A stretch of DNA of 64,000 bases, taken from positions 1 to 64,000 of the forward strand of contig JAOPYI010000134.1 of the NCBI GenBank assembly GCA_025964675.1. The letters run 5' to 3'. The position numbers were made by a program, and so were the translations under genes. A model generated the notes under the pieces. The model was not told the origin of the DNA. It saw only the letters and a list, made by a program, of their open reading frames with translations, and made no database searches. This DNA comes from Sphaerisporangium sp. (GTDB lineage: Bacteria > Actinomycetota > Actinomycetes > Streptosporangiales > Streptosporangiaceae). Shown one piece after another: positions 33,319-41,565 of this stretch (within the stretch, counting starts at the first letter, position 1; each line of letters opens with the position of its first letter).

Positions 33319-34230
33319 TCAGACTCCCCGGCCGAGCTGCGCGGCGATCATGCTGAGCTGCTCCAGCCTGCGCTCCAGCGGGGGGTGGGTGGCGAACAGG
33401 GCCGACAGGCTGCGCCCGGTGCGGCCGCCGGAGAGGGCGGGGGCGAAGAAGAAGGCGTTGAACGGCTGCGCCTCGCGCAGGTCGCGGGTGGGGATGCGGG
33501 ACATCTCGCCGGTCACCTTGACCAGCGCGCTCGCGAGGGCGGAGGGCCGCTGGGTGAGCAGGGCGCCGGCGCGGTCGGCCGACAGCTCGCGGTACCGCGA
33601 CAGCGCGCGGGTGAGCAGGAAGCTGATCGCGTACACCACGATCGAGACGAGCATGATGATGAGCCCGATCGGCGGGCCGTTGTTGTTGCCCCGGTCGCGG
33701 CCCAGCCCGGAGTACAGGGCGAAGCGCGTCATGAGCCCCGCGACGATGCCGAGGAAGGAGGCGATCGTCATCACCGCGACGTCGCGGTGGGCCACGTGGG
33801 ACATCTCGTGGGCGACGACGCCCTCCAGCTCCAGCGGGTCGAGCCGGCGGAGCAGGCCGGTTGTCACACACACCACGGAGTTCTTCTGGTTACGGCCGGT
33901 GGCGAAGGCGTTCGGCACGTCGCTGTCGGCGATGGCCACGCGGGGCTTCGGGGAGTTCGCCAGAGCGCTCAGCCGGTCGACCAGGCCGTGCAGCTCCGGC
34001 GCCTCCTGCGGCGAGACCTCCCGTCCGTGCATCGCGAACAGCGCGATCTTGTCGGAGAAGAAGTACTGCACCAGCAGGAGGCCCCCGGCGAGGACCAGCA
34101 CGACGACCGCCTGGACCCCCAAGGCGATCAGGACGCCCACGAAGACGACGTACAGCAGCCCGAGCAGGAACATGGTCACGACCATGCGCACAGTCAGACC
34201 CCGGTCGGGGGCGTACCGGGTTTGTGTCAT
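33319..34230 (-). CDS. htpX: Zinc metalloprotease HtpX (M48B)
   Basis: A 303-aa membrane protease that removes misfolded membrane proteins. Two N-terminal spans (MVVTMFLLGLLYVVFVGVLI and next) precede the catalytic HEMSH in VVAHEMSHVAHRDV (near residue 140). Two more spans follow, then the ELSADRAGALLTQRPSAL segment carrying the third zinc ligand glutamate. It lies inside the psp operon between pspAA and pspAB. Confidence 0.93.
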   Translation of the reverse strand: MTQTRYAPDRGLTVRMVVTMFLLGLLYVVFVGVLIALGVQAVVVLVLAGGLLLVQYFFSDKIALFAMHGREVSPQEAPELHGLVDRLSALANSPKPRVAIADSDVPNAFATGRNQKNSVVCVTTGLLRRLDPLELEGVVAHEMSHVAHRDVAVMTIASFLGIVAGLMTRFALYSGLGRDRGNNNGPPIGLIIMLVSIVVYAISFLLTRALSRYRELSADRAGALLTQRPSALASALVKVTGEMSRIPTRDLREAQPFNAFFFAPALSGGRTGRSLSALFATHPPLERRLEQLSMIAAQLGRGV

Positions 34231-34239
34231 ACATCCAAA

Positions 34240-34518
34240 CTATCCCGGTATAAGCCCCGAATCGCCAAGCATGCCTCTCACTTCGTCGATCGAAGCGTCG
34301 GCCGGGGGCAAAATGAGCTCGGACGGCTCCAGGGCGTCGTCCGGAAGCGGCTTGCCGATCTGGCGCACCTTGTCGAGCAGCGCGTGGAGCTTCGAGCGGA
34401 ACCGCGCCTCGTCGTCGGTCTCGATCGCGGCCTCGAGCTCGCTGTCGAGGGTGTTGAGCACGTCGATGTCGCCCTCGGCGATCTCGCACTGGCCCTCACC
34501 CATGATTCGTACGATCAC
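34240..34518 (-). CDS. pspAA: PspA-associated protein PspAA
   Basis: A 92-aa protein directly coupled to pspA: its GTG overlaps the pspA stop (GTGA). It begins MIVRIMGEGQCEIAEGDIDV and ends with a acidic, proline-rich LPPADASIDEVRGMLGDSG tail. This small family is found only next to PspA in actinobacteria and cyanobacteria-like operons and is thought to act as a PspA partner. Confidence 0.82.
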   Translation of the reverse strand: MIVRIMGEGQCEIAEGDIDVLNTLDSELEAAIETDDEARFRSKLHALLDKVRQIGKPLPDDALEPSELILPPADASIDEVRGMLGDSGLIPG

Positions 34519-35342
34519 AGGCCCTCCCCCGGCTTGCGGTACTGCTGGGTCGGCTGCGACTGCTGCTGAGGGGCGTGCGGCTGCTGCGGGGCCTGCTGCT
34601 GCCCCGGCTGGCCGGCCTCGATCGCGTCACGGGGCGCGGGGCCCTGGCCCAGCTCGGCCTTCATGCGGGCGAGCTCCAGCTCGACGTCGGTGCCGCCGCC
34701 CATGCGGTCGAGCTCGGCCTGGATGTCGTCGGGACGCGAGCCGCTGAAGTCGTCGAGCGCGCCGCTCGCGAGCAACTCGTCGATCGCGCCCGCGCGCGCC
34801 TGCATCTGCGCGGTCTTGTCCTCGGCGCGCTGGATCGCGAGACCCACGTCGCCCATCTCCTCGGAGATGCCGGAGAAGGCCTCATTGATGCGCGTCTGCG
34901 CCTCGGCCGCGGTGTAGGTGGCCTTGATGGTCTCCTTCTTGTGGCGGAAGGAGTCGACCTTGGCCTGGAGGCGCTGGCTCGCGAGGGTGAGCTTCTCCTC
35001 CTCGCCCTGCAGATTGTTGTGCTGGGTGCGCAGGTCGGCGATCTGGGTCTGCAACGAGGACCGCCGGCTCAGCGCCTCGCGGGCGAGGTCCTCGCGTCCC
35101 ACGCTGAGAGCCTTGCGGCCCTGGTCCTCAAGTCGGCTCGCCTGCTGCTCGACCTGGTTGATCTGCAGCTCCACCCGCTTGCGCGAGGTGGCGACATCGG
35201 CCACGCCCCGGCGAACCTTCTGCAGAAGCTCAAGCTGCCGCTGATAGGAGTAGTCGAGGGTCTCGCGCGGATCTTCCATCTTGTCCAAGGCCTTGTTGGC
35301 CTTGGACTTGAAGATCAAGGAAAGTCTCTTCATCACGCTCAT
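34515..35342 (-). CDS. pspA: PspA/IM30-family membrane-stress protein
   Basis: A 275-aa ESCRT-III-like coiled-coil protein that binds stressed or damaged membranes. The amphipathic start MSVMKRLSLIFKSKANKALD precedes long helices (VELQINQVEQQASRLEDQGR to AEDKTAQMQARAGAIDELLA, residues about 25-200). The C-terminal tail is rich in glutamine and proline, about 50 residues, not seen in short PspA proteins. ATG 35342 is chosen because the family start is MSVMKRL; ATG 35333 is an alternative. First gene of pspA-pspAA-htpX-pspAB. Confidence 0.9.
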   Translation of the reverse strand: MSVMKRLSLIFKSKANKALDKMEDPRETLDYSYQRQLELLQKVRRGVADVATSRKRVELQINQVEQQASRLEDQGRKALSVGREDLAREALSRRSSLQTQIADLRTQHNNLQGEEEKLTLASQRLQAKVDSFRHKKETIKATYTAAEAQTRINEAFSGISEEMGDVGLAIQRAEDKTAQMQARAGAIDELLASGALDDFSGSRPDDIQAELDRMGGGTDVELELARMKAELGQGPAPRDAIEAGQPGQQQAPQQPHAPQQQSQPTQQYRKPGEGL

Positions 35343-35562
35343 GCGCGTTGGCCGTCCCCTTCTTGGTAGTGCTGTGCCTATGCTCCCGCTGGCTGCGACG
35401 CTCGCTGGCCGTATGCTCGCCGCGCCGGCATCCATGCTCCCTTGCGCCGACTCGCAACTCCACAGGCTGCCCGCTCATCGCCAGCCCCCGATTATCGCGG
35501 CAAAGTCGCCTAGGTCCACCCTACGCATAACGCACGAGGGCGTCATTAAGTTGCGCCCCCGG

Positions 35563-35568
35563 TAGGCT
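35563..35568 (+). promoter_or_regulatory. -10 box TAGGCT, leaderless start of the DUF3043 gene
   Basis: TAGGCT is followed by 6 nt and the GTG at 35575 with no Shine-Dalgarno in between. Confidence 0.55.
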
Positions 35569-35574
35569 GACGAC

Positions 35575-36198
35575 GTGTTCCGACGTCGTACGCAGGCCCC
35601 CGTGGATGATTCCCCTTCCTTGTCTTCAGAGACGCAGGCGAGAACCGCCGGAAAGGGGCGCCCAACCCCCAAGCGCCGCGAGGCCCAAGGGCGCCGCCGC
35701 CAGCCGGTGACCGCCCCCACCAACCGCAAAGACGCCTACAAGCAGGCCCGAGAGCGCCAAGCCGCCCAGCGGGTGCGCACCCGCGAGGGCATGCTGCGGG
35801 GTGACGACCGCTATCTCCCCGCCAGGGACAAGGGGGTCGCCCGCAAGTACGCGCGCGACTGGGTCGACTCCCGCCGCACGATCAGCCAGTATTTCCTTCC
35901 CGTTTCGCTGGTCCTGCTGGTCGTCCTCTGGACGATCCCCATGTTCGGCGGCCAGACCGGCATGCTCTTCTACTCCTACGCCATCACGATCCTGTGGCCG
36001 GCGATGATCGTCGTGGTCGCGGTCAGCTCGATCTGGGTGGCCCAGCGGCTGAAGAAGGAAGTGGCGGAACGCTTCCCGGACGAGAGCCTCAAGGGGGTCG
36101 GCTTCTACGGCGCCATGCGGGCGCTGCAGATCCGCCGCCTGCGCTTCCCTCCCCCGACGCTGCTTCCCGGCGGCAGGCCCGTCCCGCCGAAGAAATGA
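35575..36198 (+). CDS. DUF3043 membrane protein
   Basis: A 207-aa protein of the actinobacterial DUF3043 family. The N-terminal 75 residues are a basic, disordered stretch (TPKRREAQGRRRQPVTAPT), followed by the conserved LRGDDRYLPARDKGVARKYA block, two membrane spans (LPVSLVLLVVLWTIPMFGG and AITILWPAMIVVVAVSSIWV) and a C-terminal RALQIRRLRFPPPTL. No function is assigned. It diverges from pspA and starts leaderlessly. Confidence 0.85.
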   Translation: MFRRRTQAPVDDSPSLSSETQARTAGKGRPTPKRREAQGRRRQPVTAPTNRKDAYKQARERQAAQRVRTREGMLRGDDRYLPARDKGVARKYARDWVDSRRTISQYFLPVSLVLLVVLWTIPMFGGQTGMLFYSYAITILWPAMIVVVAVSSIWVAQRLKKEVAERFPDESLKGVGFYGAMRALQIRRLRFPPPTLLPGGRPVPPKK

Positions 36199-36205
36199 CC
36201 CGGCC

Positions 36206-36234
36206 GATCCTGACGCGCTCACCCGGTCAGGATC
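36206..36234. terminator. Hairpin after the DUF3043 gene
   Basis: GATCCTGAC pairs with GTCAGGATC (9 bp), and the stem can extend outward with GACCCG/CGGGTC. It starts 8 bp after the DUF3043 stop and precedes the aldo/keto reductase gene. Confidence 0.65.
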
Positions 36235-36309
36235 GGGTCCAGCGCAGGCCGAAGTGATCAGCACGGCCGGGCAAACCATCCCAAATCAAATCACCCGGCA
36301 GGCGACGGT

Positions 36310-36315
36310 TAGGGT
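36310..36315 (+). promoter_or_regulatory. -10 box TAGGGT, leaderless start of the aldo/keto reductase gene
   Basis: TAGGGT is followed by 7 nt and the ATG at 36323; no Shine-Dalgarno lies between. Confidence 0.5.
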
Positions 36316-36322
36316 CGGTGGC

Positions 36323-37321
36323 ATGCAATTTCGCCATCTCGGCCGGAGCGGTCTCAAGGTCAGTGAGATCAGCTACGGCAACTGGATCACCCATGGTTCC
36401 CAGGTCGAGGAGGACGCCGCCAAGGAATGCGTGAAGGCGGCCCTGGACGAGGGGATCACCACATTCGACACCGCCGACGTCTACGCGGCGACAAGGGCGG
36501 AGGAAGTTCTCGGCCGCGCGCTGAAGGGCGTCCGCCGGGAGTCCCTGGAGATCTTCACCAAGGTCTACTGGCCCACCGGCGCGGGGCAGAACGACCGGGG
36601 GCTCTCGCGCAAGCACATCACCGAGAGCATCCACGGTTCGCTCCGCCGCCTGCAGACCGACTACGTCGACCTCTACCAGGCGCACCGCTACGACTACGAG
36701 ACGCCGCTCGAAGAGACGCTGAAGACCTTCGACGACCTCGTGCGCCAGGGCAAGGTCCTGTACGTGGGCGTCAGCGAGTGGAAGGCCTCGCAGATCGCCG
36801 ACGCGCTCAGGATCGCCGACGAGATGGGCTTCGACCGCCTGGTCTCCAACCAGCCGCAGTACTCCATGCTGTGGCGCGTCATCGAGGCCGAGGTCGTGCC
36901 GCTCAGCGAGAAGGAGGGGGTCGGGCAGGTCGTGTTCTCCCCCATCGCGCAGGGCGTCCTCACCGGGAAGTACCTCCCGGGGCAGGCCCCGCCCGAGGGA
37001 TCGCGGGCCACCGACCCAACCGGGTCGAGCTTCATCACACGCATGCTGGGAGACGACGTGCTCACCCGGGTGGGGGAGCTCAAGCCCATCGCGGCCGACC
37101 TTGGGCTGACCATGGCGCAGCTCGCGGTGGCGTGGGTGCTGCAGAACCCCAACGTCTCCTCCGCCATCGTCGGCGCCACGCGACCGGAGCAGGTGCGTGA
37201 CAACGTCAAGGCGTCGGGCGTGAGGCTCGACGCCGGCGTCATGGCGAGGATCGACGATGCGCTCGGCCCGATCGTCGAGCGGGACCCCGCCAGAACCGAG
37301 AGTCCGGCGGCACGACCGTAG
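36323..37321 (+). CDS. Aldo/keto reductase, voltage-gated potassium-channel beta-subunit-like
   Basis: A 332-aa TIM-barrel oxidoreductase using NADPH. The catalytic tetrad is seen as Asp and Tyr in TTFDTADVYAA, Lys in EIFTKVYWP and His in LYQAHRYDYETP. The NADP phosphate-binding end SSAIVGATRPEQVRDNV is present. The MQFRHLGRSGLKVSEISYGN start is typical of the AKR6/AKR14 group. Substrate is unknown, probably a small carbonyl compound. It stands alone, with a leaderless promoter in front. Confidence 0.88.
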   Translation: MQFRHLGRSGLKVSEISYGNWITHGSQVEEDAAKECVKAALDEGITTFDTADVYAATRAEEVLGRALKGVRRESLEIFTKVYWPTGAGQNDRGLSRKHITESIHGSLRRLQTDYVDLYQAHRYDYETPLEETLKTFDDLVRQGKVLYVGVSEWKASQIADALRIADEMGFDRLVSNQPQYSMLWRVIEAEVVPLSEKEGVGQVVFSPIAQGVLTGKYLPGQAPPEGSRATDPTGSSFITRMLGDDVLTRVGELKPIAADLGLTMAQLAVAWVLQNPNVSSAIVGATRPEQVRDNVKASGVRLDAGVMARIDDALGPIVERDPARTESPAARP

Positions 37322-37353
37322 CGGTGTTAATGACAGGGCCGTAAAGGCATCAC

Positions 37354-37421
37354 GGGCCCCTTGTGATTCCGGTCAACTGACAATATTCGTCACTTGCACA
37401 ACAGGAAAAGGCAAGGGGCCC
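37354..37421. repeat. Long-range inverted repeat (10-bp arms)
   Basis: GGGCCCCTTG at 37354-37363 is the exact reverse complement of CAAGGGGCCC at 37412-37421, with a 48-nt AT-richer loop between that itself holds TGAC-N7-GTCA. It lies 33 bp after the aldo/keto reductase stop and 7 bp after the stop of the convergent small gene, so a shared terminator is the simplest reading. Confidence 0.5.
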
Positions 37422-37427
37422 TGGCCC

Positions 37428-37634
37428 TCACTCGGCACGCAGGGACATCCCGCCGTACTCGACCTTGTCGTCTTCCAGCAGCGCGACCTGCTCGACTCCC
37501 AAATCAAGAAGTGATCGCCAGTTTTCCCCGAGCCATGACTCCGCGTCGGCCTGACTTGGAAAGATCTCGCGGGGAAGCGGGCCATCCGTAACCTCGCCAC
37601 CATTGGCATTTTCATATCGCCAGCGCCAAGTCAT
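37428..37634 (-). CDS. Conserved actinobacterial small protein (68 aa)
   Basis: A 68-aa acidic, tryptophan-rich protein beginning MTWRWRYENANGGEV and carrying FPSQADAESWLGENWRSLLD and a VALLEDDKVEYG end. Small proteins of this form are conserved across actinomycetes and have no assigned function. The Shine-Dalgarno AAAGGAG sits 9 nt before ATG 37634. It is divergent from cobU, although the frame can be read further upstream. Confidence 0.75.
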   Translation of the reverse strand: MTWRWRYENANGGEVTDGPLPREIFPSQADAESWLGENWRSLLDLGVEQVALLEDDKVEYGGMSLRAE

Positions 37635-37895
37635 GCCATACGCTCCTTTTCGCGGGGTTTGCCCAACGCCCTCAACAGGCTGTGCAGACCCTATCTCCTG
37701 GGAGTGTGCCGCAGATCTTGCCATGAGGCGCCGGGACAGGCCAGACGGGCCAGGAGAACCACGGGGACGAGCCGAACCCCGAGACCCACCCGAGGATGGA
37801 GGCCGACTCATGCCGCCAACGTTCCGTTTCCCGGCGCAGGCCGCCGGACCCGGACTCGCGACGGCGGCCGAGGCCCTCCCCCCGGTCAGGGCGTG

Positions 37896-38999
37896 GTGAA
37901 GGTCCTTCTCTCGGGCACGGCCGGTCCGTACGGCTGGCCCGAGCCCGCGTGCGGCTGCGCCTCCTGCGGCCGCCTGTCCCCGGGCCACCGGCTGCCCACC
38001 GCCGTGGTGCTCGACGACGTCGTACGGCTCTCGCCGCCCGCGGGCCTCCCTCTCGCGCCCCCGGCGGCGCTCCCCAAGGGCTACCGCATGACGGTGACCC
38101 CGGACGGGTACGCCGTCAGCGGCCCGGATCGCGGCCGGGTCCTGCACGCCGTGTCACCGGACGAGCACCGCGGATCTCCCTCGCCGAGCTGGGCCGAGGA
38201 GGCCTACGACCTCGTGCTCATCGACCTGCTGGAGCGTCCCGAGCGCCTGGGGGACCTGCGACGGCGGGGCCTGGTCACCGCGCGGACGCATGTCGTCGCG
38301 ATCCACCTCGACCACCGCATGCCGTCCGAGGCCGAGCTCGACAGGCGCCTGGAGTTCTGGGGGGCTCAGGCCGTCGACGACGGCACGATCCTCGACACCC
38401 GCCGGCACGCGCCGGCGCGTGCCATCATGCCGAAGCGGATCCTGGTCCTCGGCGGCGCCCGGTCCGGCAAGTCGACCGAGGCCGAGACGCGGCTCATCGC
38501 CGAGCCCGACGTCACCTACGTCGCCACCGGGCCGGCAGGAAGGAGGGACGCGGACTGGCTCGCGCGGGTCCGCGCCCACCAGCGGCGCCGCCCGCCCTAC
38601 TGGACGACCATCGAGACCACCGAGCTTGAGGCGCTGCTCAGGTCGGAGACGGGCCCGCTCCTGGTCGACGGGATAGGCACCTGGCTGGCGGCGGTGTTCG
38701 ACGGGTGCGGCGCCTGGGGGGATCCCGCTCACGACCGCCCGAGGGGACGCAAGCCCGGCCGGTTCAGCACGGCCCTCGACGCGGTCGCCGCGCGCTGCGA
38801 TGACCTGGTCGCGGCCTGGCGGCAGACCCGCGCCCAGGTGGTGGCGGTCAGCGACGAGGTGGGCCTCAGCGTGGTGCCGGCGACGGCGAGCGGGCGCGTG
38901 TTCCGCGACGCCCTCGGACGCCTCAACCAGCGTCTCGTCGCCGAGTCGGAAGAAGCCGTGCTGGTGATCGCCGGCCGCGTCGTCCCGTTGACGGTCTGA
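37896..38999 (+). CDS. cobU: Adenosylcobinamide kinase / adenosylcobinamide-phosphate guanylyltransferase with N-terminal MBL-like domain
   Basis: A 367-aa fusion acting in cobalamin assembly. The C-terminal half is CobU: P-loop ILVLGGARSGKSTEAETRL, VTYVATGPAGRRDADW, and the VVAVSDEVGLSVVPATASGR GTP-binding end. It phosphorylates adenosylcobinamide and activates it with GMP. The N-terminal half (about residues 1-165) resembles a metallo-beta-lactamase fold (VKVLLSGTAGPYGWPEPACG, VVAIHLDHRMPSEAELDRRL), but I do not see a complete HxHxDH set. GTG 37896 or 37893 are the starts; no clear Shine-Dalgarno. cobS follows 1 bp after the stop. Confidence 0.88.
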   Translation: MKVLLSGTAGPYGWPEPACGCASCGRLSPGHRLPTAVVLDDVVRLSPPAGLPLAPPAALPKGYRMTVTPDGYAVSGPDRGRVLHAVSPDEHRGSPSPSWAEEAYDLVLIDLLERPERLGDLRRRGLVTARTHVVAIHLDHRMPSEAELDRRLEFWGAQAVDDGTILDTRRHAPARAIMPKRILVLGGARSGKSTEAETRLIAEPDVTYVATGPAGRRDADWLARVRAHQRRRPPYWTTIETTELEALLRSETGPLLVDGIGTWLAAVFDGCGAWGDPAHDRPRGRKPGRFSTALDAVAARCDDLVAAWRQTRAQVVAVSDEVGLSVVPATASGRVFRDALGRLNQRLVAESEEAVLVIAGRVVPLTV

Positions 39000-39000
39000 C

Positions 39001-39771
39001 ATGGCCGCGTCCGCCACACCTGAGGAGCCGGTCGCCGCCGGGTTGCGGCTGGCCGTGGGCACGCTCACCATCTGGCCCGCCGGCATGCCGCGCGCCGACC
39101 GCACGACCGCGGGCTGGGCCATGACGCTCGCGCCCCTGGTCGGGCTGCTGCTCGGCCTGGTGGCGGCGGCCGTGGCGACGCTCGCCGGGTTCCTGGTCTC
39201 GCCGCTGCTCGCGGCGGCGCTCGGCCTCGGCTCGCTGGCCGTGCTGACCCGGGGCCTGCACCTGGACGGCCTCGCCGACCTGGCGGACGGCCTCGGCAGC
39301 GGCAGGCCGGCCGAGCAGGCGCTGGACATCATGAAGCGTTCCGACATCGGGCCGTTCGGCGTGGTGACGTTGGTCTTCACGCTGCTGGTGCAGGCCTCCG
39401 CGACCTCCGAGGCGGGACCTGCGGCGCTCGTACTGGCCTGCGTCACCGGACGCCTCGCCGTGACCTGGGCCTGCGTGGAAGGCGTGCCACCCGCGCGGCC
39501 GGGCGGGCTCGGGGCCATGGTTTCCGGAACGGTACGCCAGAGCACCGCGATCATCGTGACGGCGGCCGTCGCGGTCTCCGCCCTGGTGCTCGGACTGCTT
39601 TCCGGCGAGCCGGTGACCTATCCCCTGGCGGTGGCGGCCGGGCTCGGTGCTGCGTGGGCGATCCAGGCGCACGCGACGCGACGGCTCGGCGGGATCACCG
39701 GCGACGTGCTCGGCGCCCTCGTGGAGATCGCCGCCGCCACGGTCCTGGTCGTGTGCGCCGCGTCGCCCTGA
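39001..39771 (+). CDS. cobS: Adenosylcobinamide-GDP ribazoletransferase (cobalamin synthase)
   Basis: The 256-aa integral membrane enzyme that joins adenosylcobinamide-GDP with alpha-ribazole to give cobalamin. Six to seven spans are visible. The signature is LHLDGLADLADGLGSGRPAE with its acidic metal site, followed by MKRSDIGPFGVV and RLGGITGDVLGALVEI with a second acidic residue. It lies immediately after cobU and completes the last steps. Confidence 0.93.
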   Translation: MAASATPEEPVAAGLRLAVGTLTIWPAGMPRADRTTAGWAMTLAPLVGLLLGLVAAAVATLAGFLVSPLLAAALGLGSLAVLTRGLHLDGLADLADGLGSGRPAEQALDIMKRSDIGPFGVVTLVFTLLVQASATSEAGPAALVLACVTGRLAVTWACVEGVPPARPGGLGAMVSGTVRQSTAIIVTAAVAVSALVLGLLSGEPVTYPLAVAAGLGAAWAIQAHATRRLGGITGDVLGALVEIAAATVLVVCAASP

Positions 39772-39905
39772 TGTCGCCTCAGGTGACGGGAGCGGCGACC
39801 AGGGCACCGGTGACCGCCGTGATCCACACGCCGGTCGCCAGCAGGAACCGCGACCAGCGAATTCGTAGGACGAACCCTCGTTTATGCGTACGCGTGAAGC
39901 ACGGC

Positions 39906-39911
39906 TAGCAT
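39906..39911 (+). promoter_or_regulatory. -10 box TAGCAT, leaderless start of pepA
   Basis: TAGCAT is followed by 8 nt and the GTG at 39920 of the leucyl aminopeptidase gene; no Shine-Dalgarno is present. Confidence 0.5.
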
Positions 39912-39919
39912 CGGCTCAC

Positions 39920-41422
39920 GTGACGACAGTGCGACTTAACGCCTTTGACTCGGGATCGGTGGAGACCGACGCCTTCGTAGTCGGCATCAACACCTCCCCC
40001 GACGGCCTCCGCCCCGCCCCCGGCTCGGAAGCCGTGGAATCCGCGCTCACCGGCGGCCTCGCCACGACGCTCGGCGCCCTCGGCTTCTCCGGCAAAGCGG
40101 GAGAGGTCGCGAAGATCCCGACCTTCGGCGCGGGCCCGGCACCAGTGGTGGTCGCGGTCGGGCTCGGCGACGCCCCCGCCGACACCGGGGCGTACGACCT
40201 GGAGGTCCTGCGCCGCGCGGCCGGAGTGGCCACGCGCTCGCTCGCCGGCACGGCAAGCGCCGCCCTGGCGCTGCCGGCCACGACGCCGGAGCAGGCCGAG
40301 GCCGTGGCCCTCGGCGCCCTGCTCGGCGCCTACGACTTCACGAAGTACCGCACGAGCGGCGACGTGAAGGCACAGGTCGGCGAGCTCGTCGTGCTGAGCG
40401 CCGCCTCCGGCGCCGAGGAGTCCGTGAGCCGGGCCGCGACGCTGGCCGAGTCCGTCACGCTCGTCCGCGACCTCGTGAACACCCCGCCGTCCGACCTCTC
40501 GCCCGCCCGCTTCGCCGAGATCGCCGAGGAGGCGGCCACCAAGGCCGGCCTGTCGGTCGAGATCCTCGACGAGGTGGCTCTGAAGAATGGCGGCTACGGC
40601 GGCATCGTGGGGGTCGGCCAGGGCTCGGCCAACCCGCCGAGGCTCGTCCGGCTCGGCTACACCCACCCCGAGGCCGAGACCACCGTGGCGTACGTCGGCA
40701 AGGGCATCACCTTCGACTCCGGCGGCCTGTCGCTCAAGCCGTCCGCCTCCATGGCCTGGATGAAGTCCGACATGGGCGGCGCCGGCGCGGTCTTCGGCGC
40801 GATGCTCGCCATCGCCAAGCTAGGTCTTCGTATCAACGCCGTCGGCTACCTCTGCTTGGCCGAGAACATGCCGAGCGGCACCGCCCAGCGCCCGTCCGAC
40901 GTACTGACCACCTACTCCGGCAAGACCGTCGAGGTGCTGGACACCGACGCCGAGGGCCGGCTGGTCCTGGCCGACGGCATCGCCCGCGCGGGCGAGGACG
41001 ATCCCGACCTCATCGTCGACGTCGCCACGCTGACCGGCGGGCAGATCGTCGCCCTCGGATGGCGCACCTGCGGTGTCATGGCCTCCGACGACGAGCTGCG
41101 TGAAGAGGTCGTCGACGTGGCCGTGGCGCAGGGCGAGGCCGCCTGGGGCATGCCTCTGCCCGAGGAGCTCCGCAAGGGCCTCGACTCCCCGATCGCCGAC
41201 ATCGCCAACCTCAACCCCGAGCGCTCCGGCAGCATGCTCGCCGCCGGCCTGTTCCTGCGCGAGTTCGTCCCCGAGGGCGTGCGCTGGGCCCACGTCGACA
41301 TCGCCGGGCCCGCCTTCAACAAGGAGGCCCCCCACGGTTACACCCCGAAGGGGGGCACCGGCATGATCACTCGTACGCTCATCGCACTGGCGGAGCGCTA
41401 CGAGCCGGGCCGAGAGGCATGA
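39920..41422 (+). CDS. pepA: Leucyl aminopeptidase (M17)
   Basis: A 500-aa cytosolic metallo-exopeptidase. The N-terminal domain leads to a C-terminal M17 catalytic domain with the two-metal site: VGKGITFDSGGLSLKPS (Lys, Asp), MKSDMGGAGAVFG (Asp) and VLDTDAEGRLVLADG (Asp, Glu). IADIANLNPERSGSMLAAGL and the final GYTPKGGTGMITRTL are typical. GTG 39920 fits both the family start and the leaderless promoter; ATG 39884 would add 12 residues. It lies where M. tuberculosis has pepB. Confidence 0.95.
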   Translation: MTTVRLNAFDSGSVETDAFVVGINTSPDGLRPAPGSEAVESALTGGLATTLGALGFSGKAGEVAKIPTFGAGPAPVVVAVGLGDAPADTGAYDLEVLRRAAGVATRSLAGTASAALALPATTPEQAEAVALGALLGAYDFTKYRTSGDVKAQVGELVVLSAASGAEESVSRAATLAESVTLVRDLVNTPPSDLSPARFAEIAEEAATKAGLSVEILDEVALKNGGYGGIVGVGQGSANPPRLVRLGYTHPEAETTVAYVGKGITFDSGGLSLKPSASMAWMKSDMGGAGAVFGAMLAIAKLGLRINAVGYLCLAENMPSGTAQRPSDVLTTYSGKTVEVLDTDAEGRLVLADGIARAGEDDPDLIVDVATLTGGQIVALGWRTCGVMASDDELREEVVDVAVAQGEAAWGMPLPEELRKGLDSPIADIANLNPERSGSMLAAGLFLREFVPEGVRWAHVDIAGPAFNKEAPHGYTPKGGTGMITRTLIALAERYEPGREA

Positions 41423-41565
41423 TGAGCGCAGGACGCGAGCGTCCGGCCGAGCGCGTCACATATACGCGAGACAAGTGAAAAGATGCTGTTGGGCAGGCCG
41501 GGTGGCCCGTGAAAGCGGGCATGACCTGGCCCTGAGGGCCCACCGATCCGACAAGGAGCATTCCA

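Noticed and set aside
37640-37895. Cobalamin riboswitch upstream of cobU
   Set aside because: A GAGCCG...GAGACCCACCC segment vaguely resembles the B12 box, but the other conserved parts of the element (for example the CCGCCACTG-type core) are not present in order.
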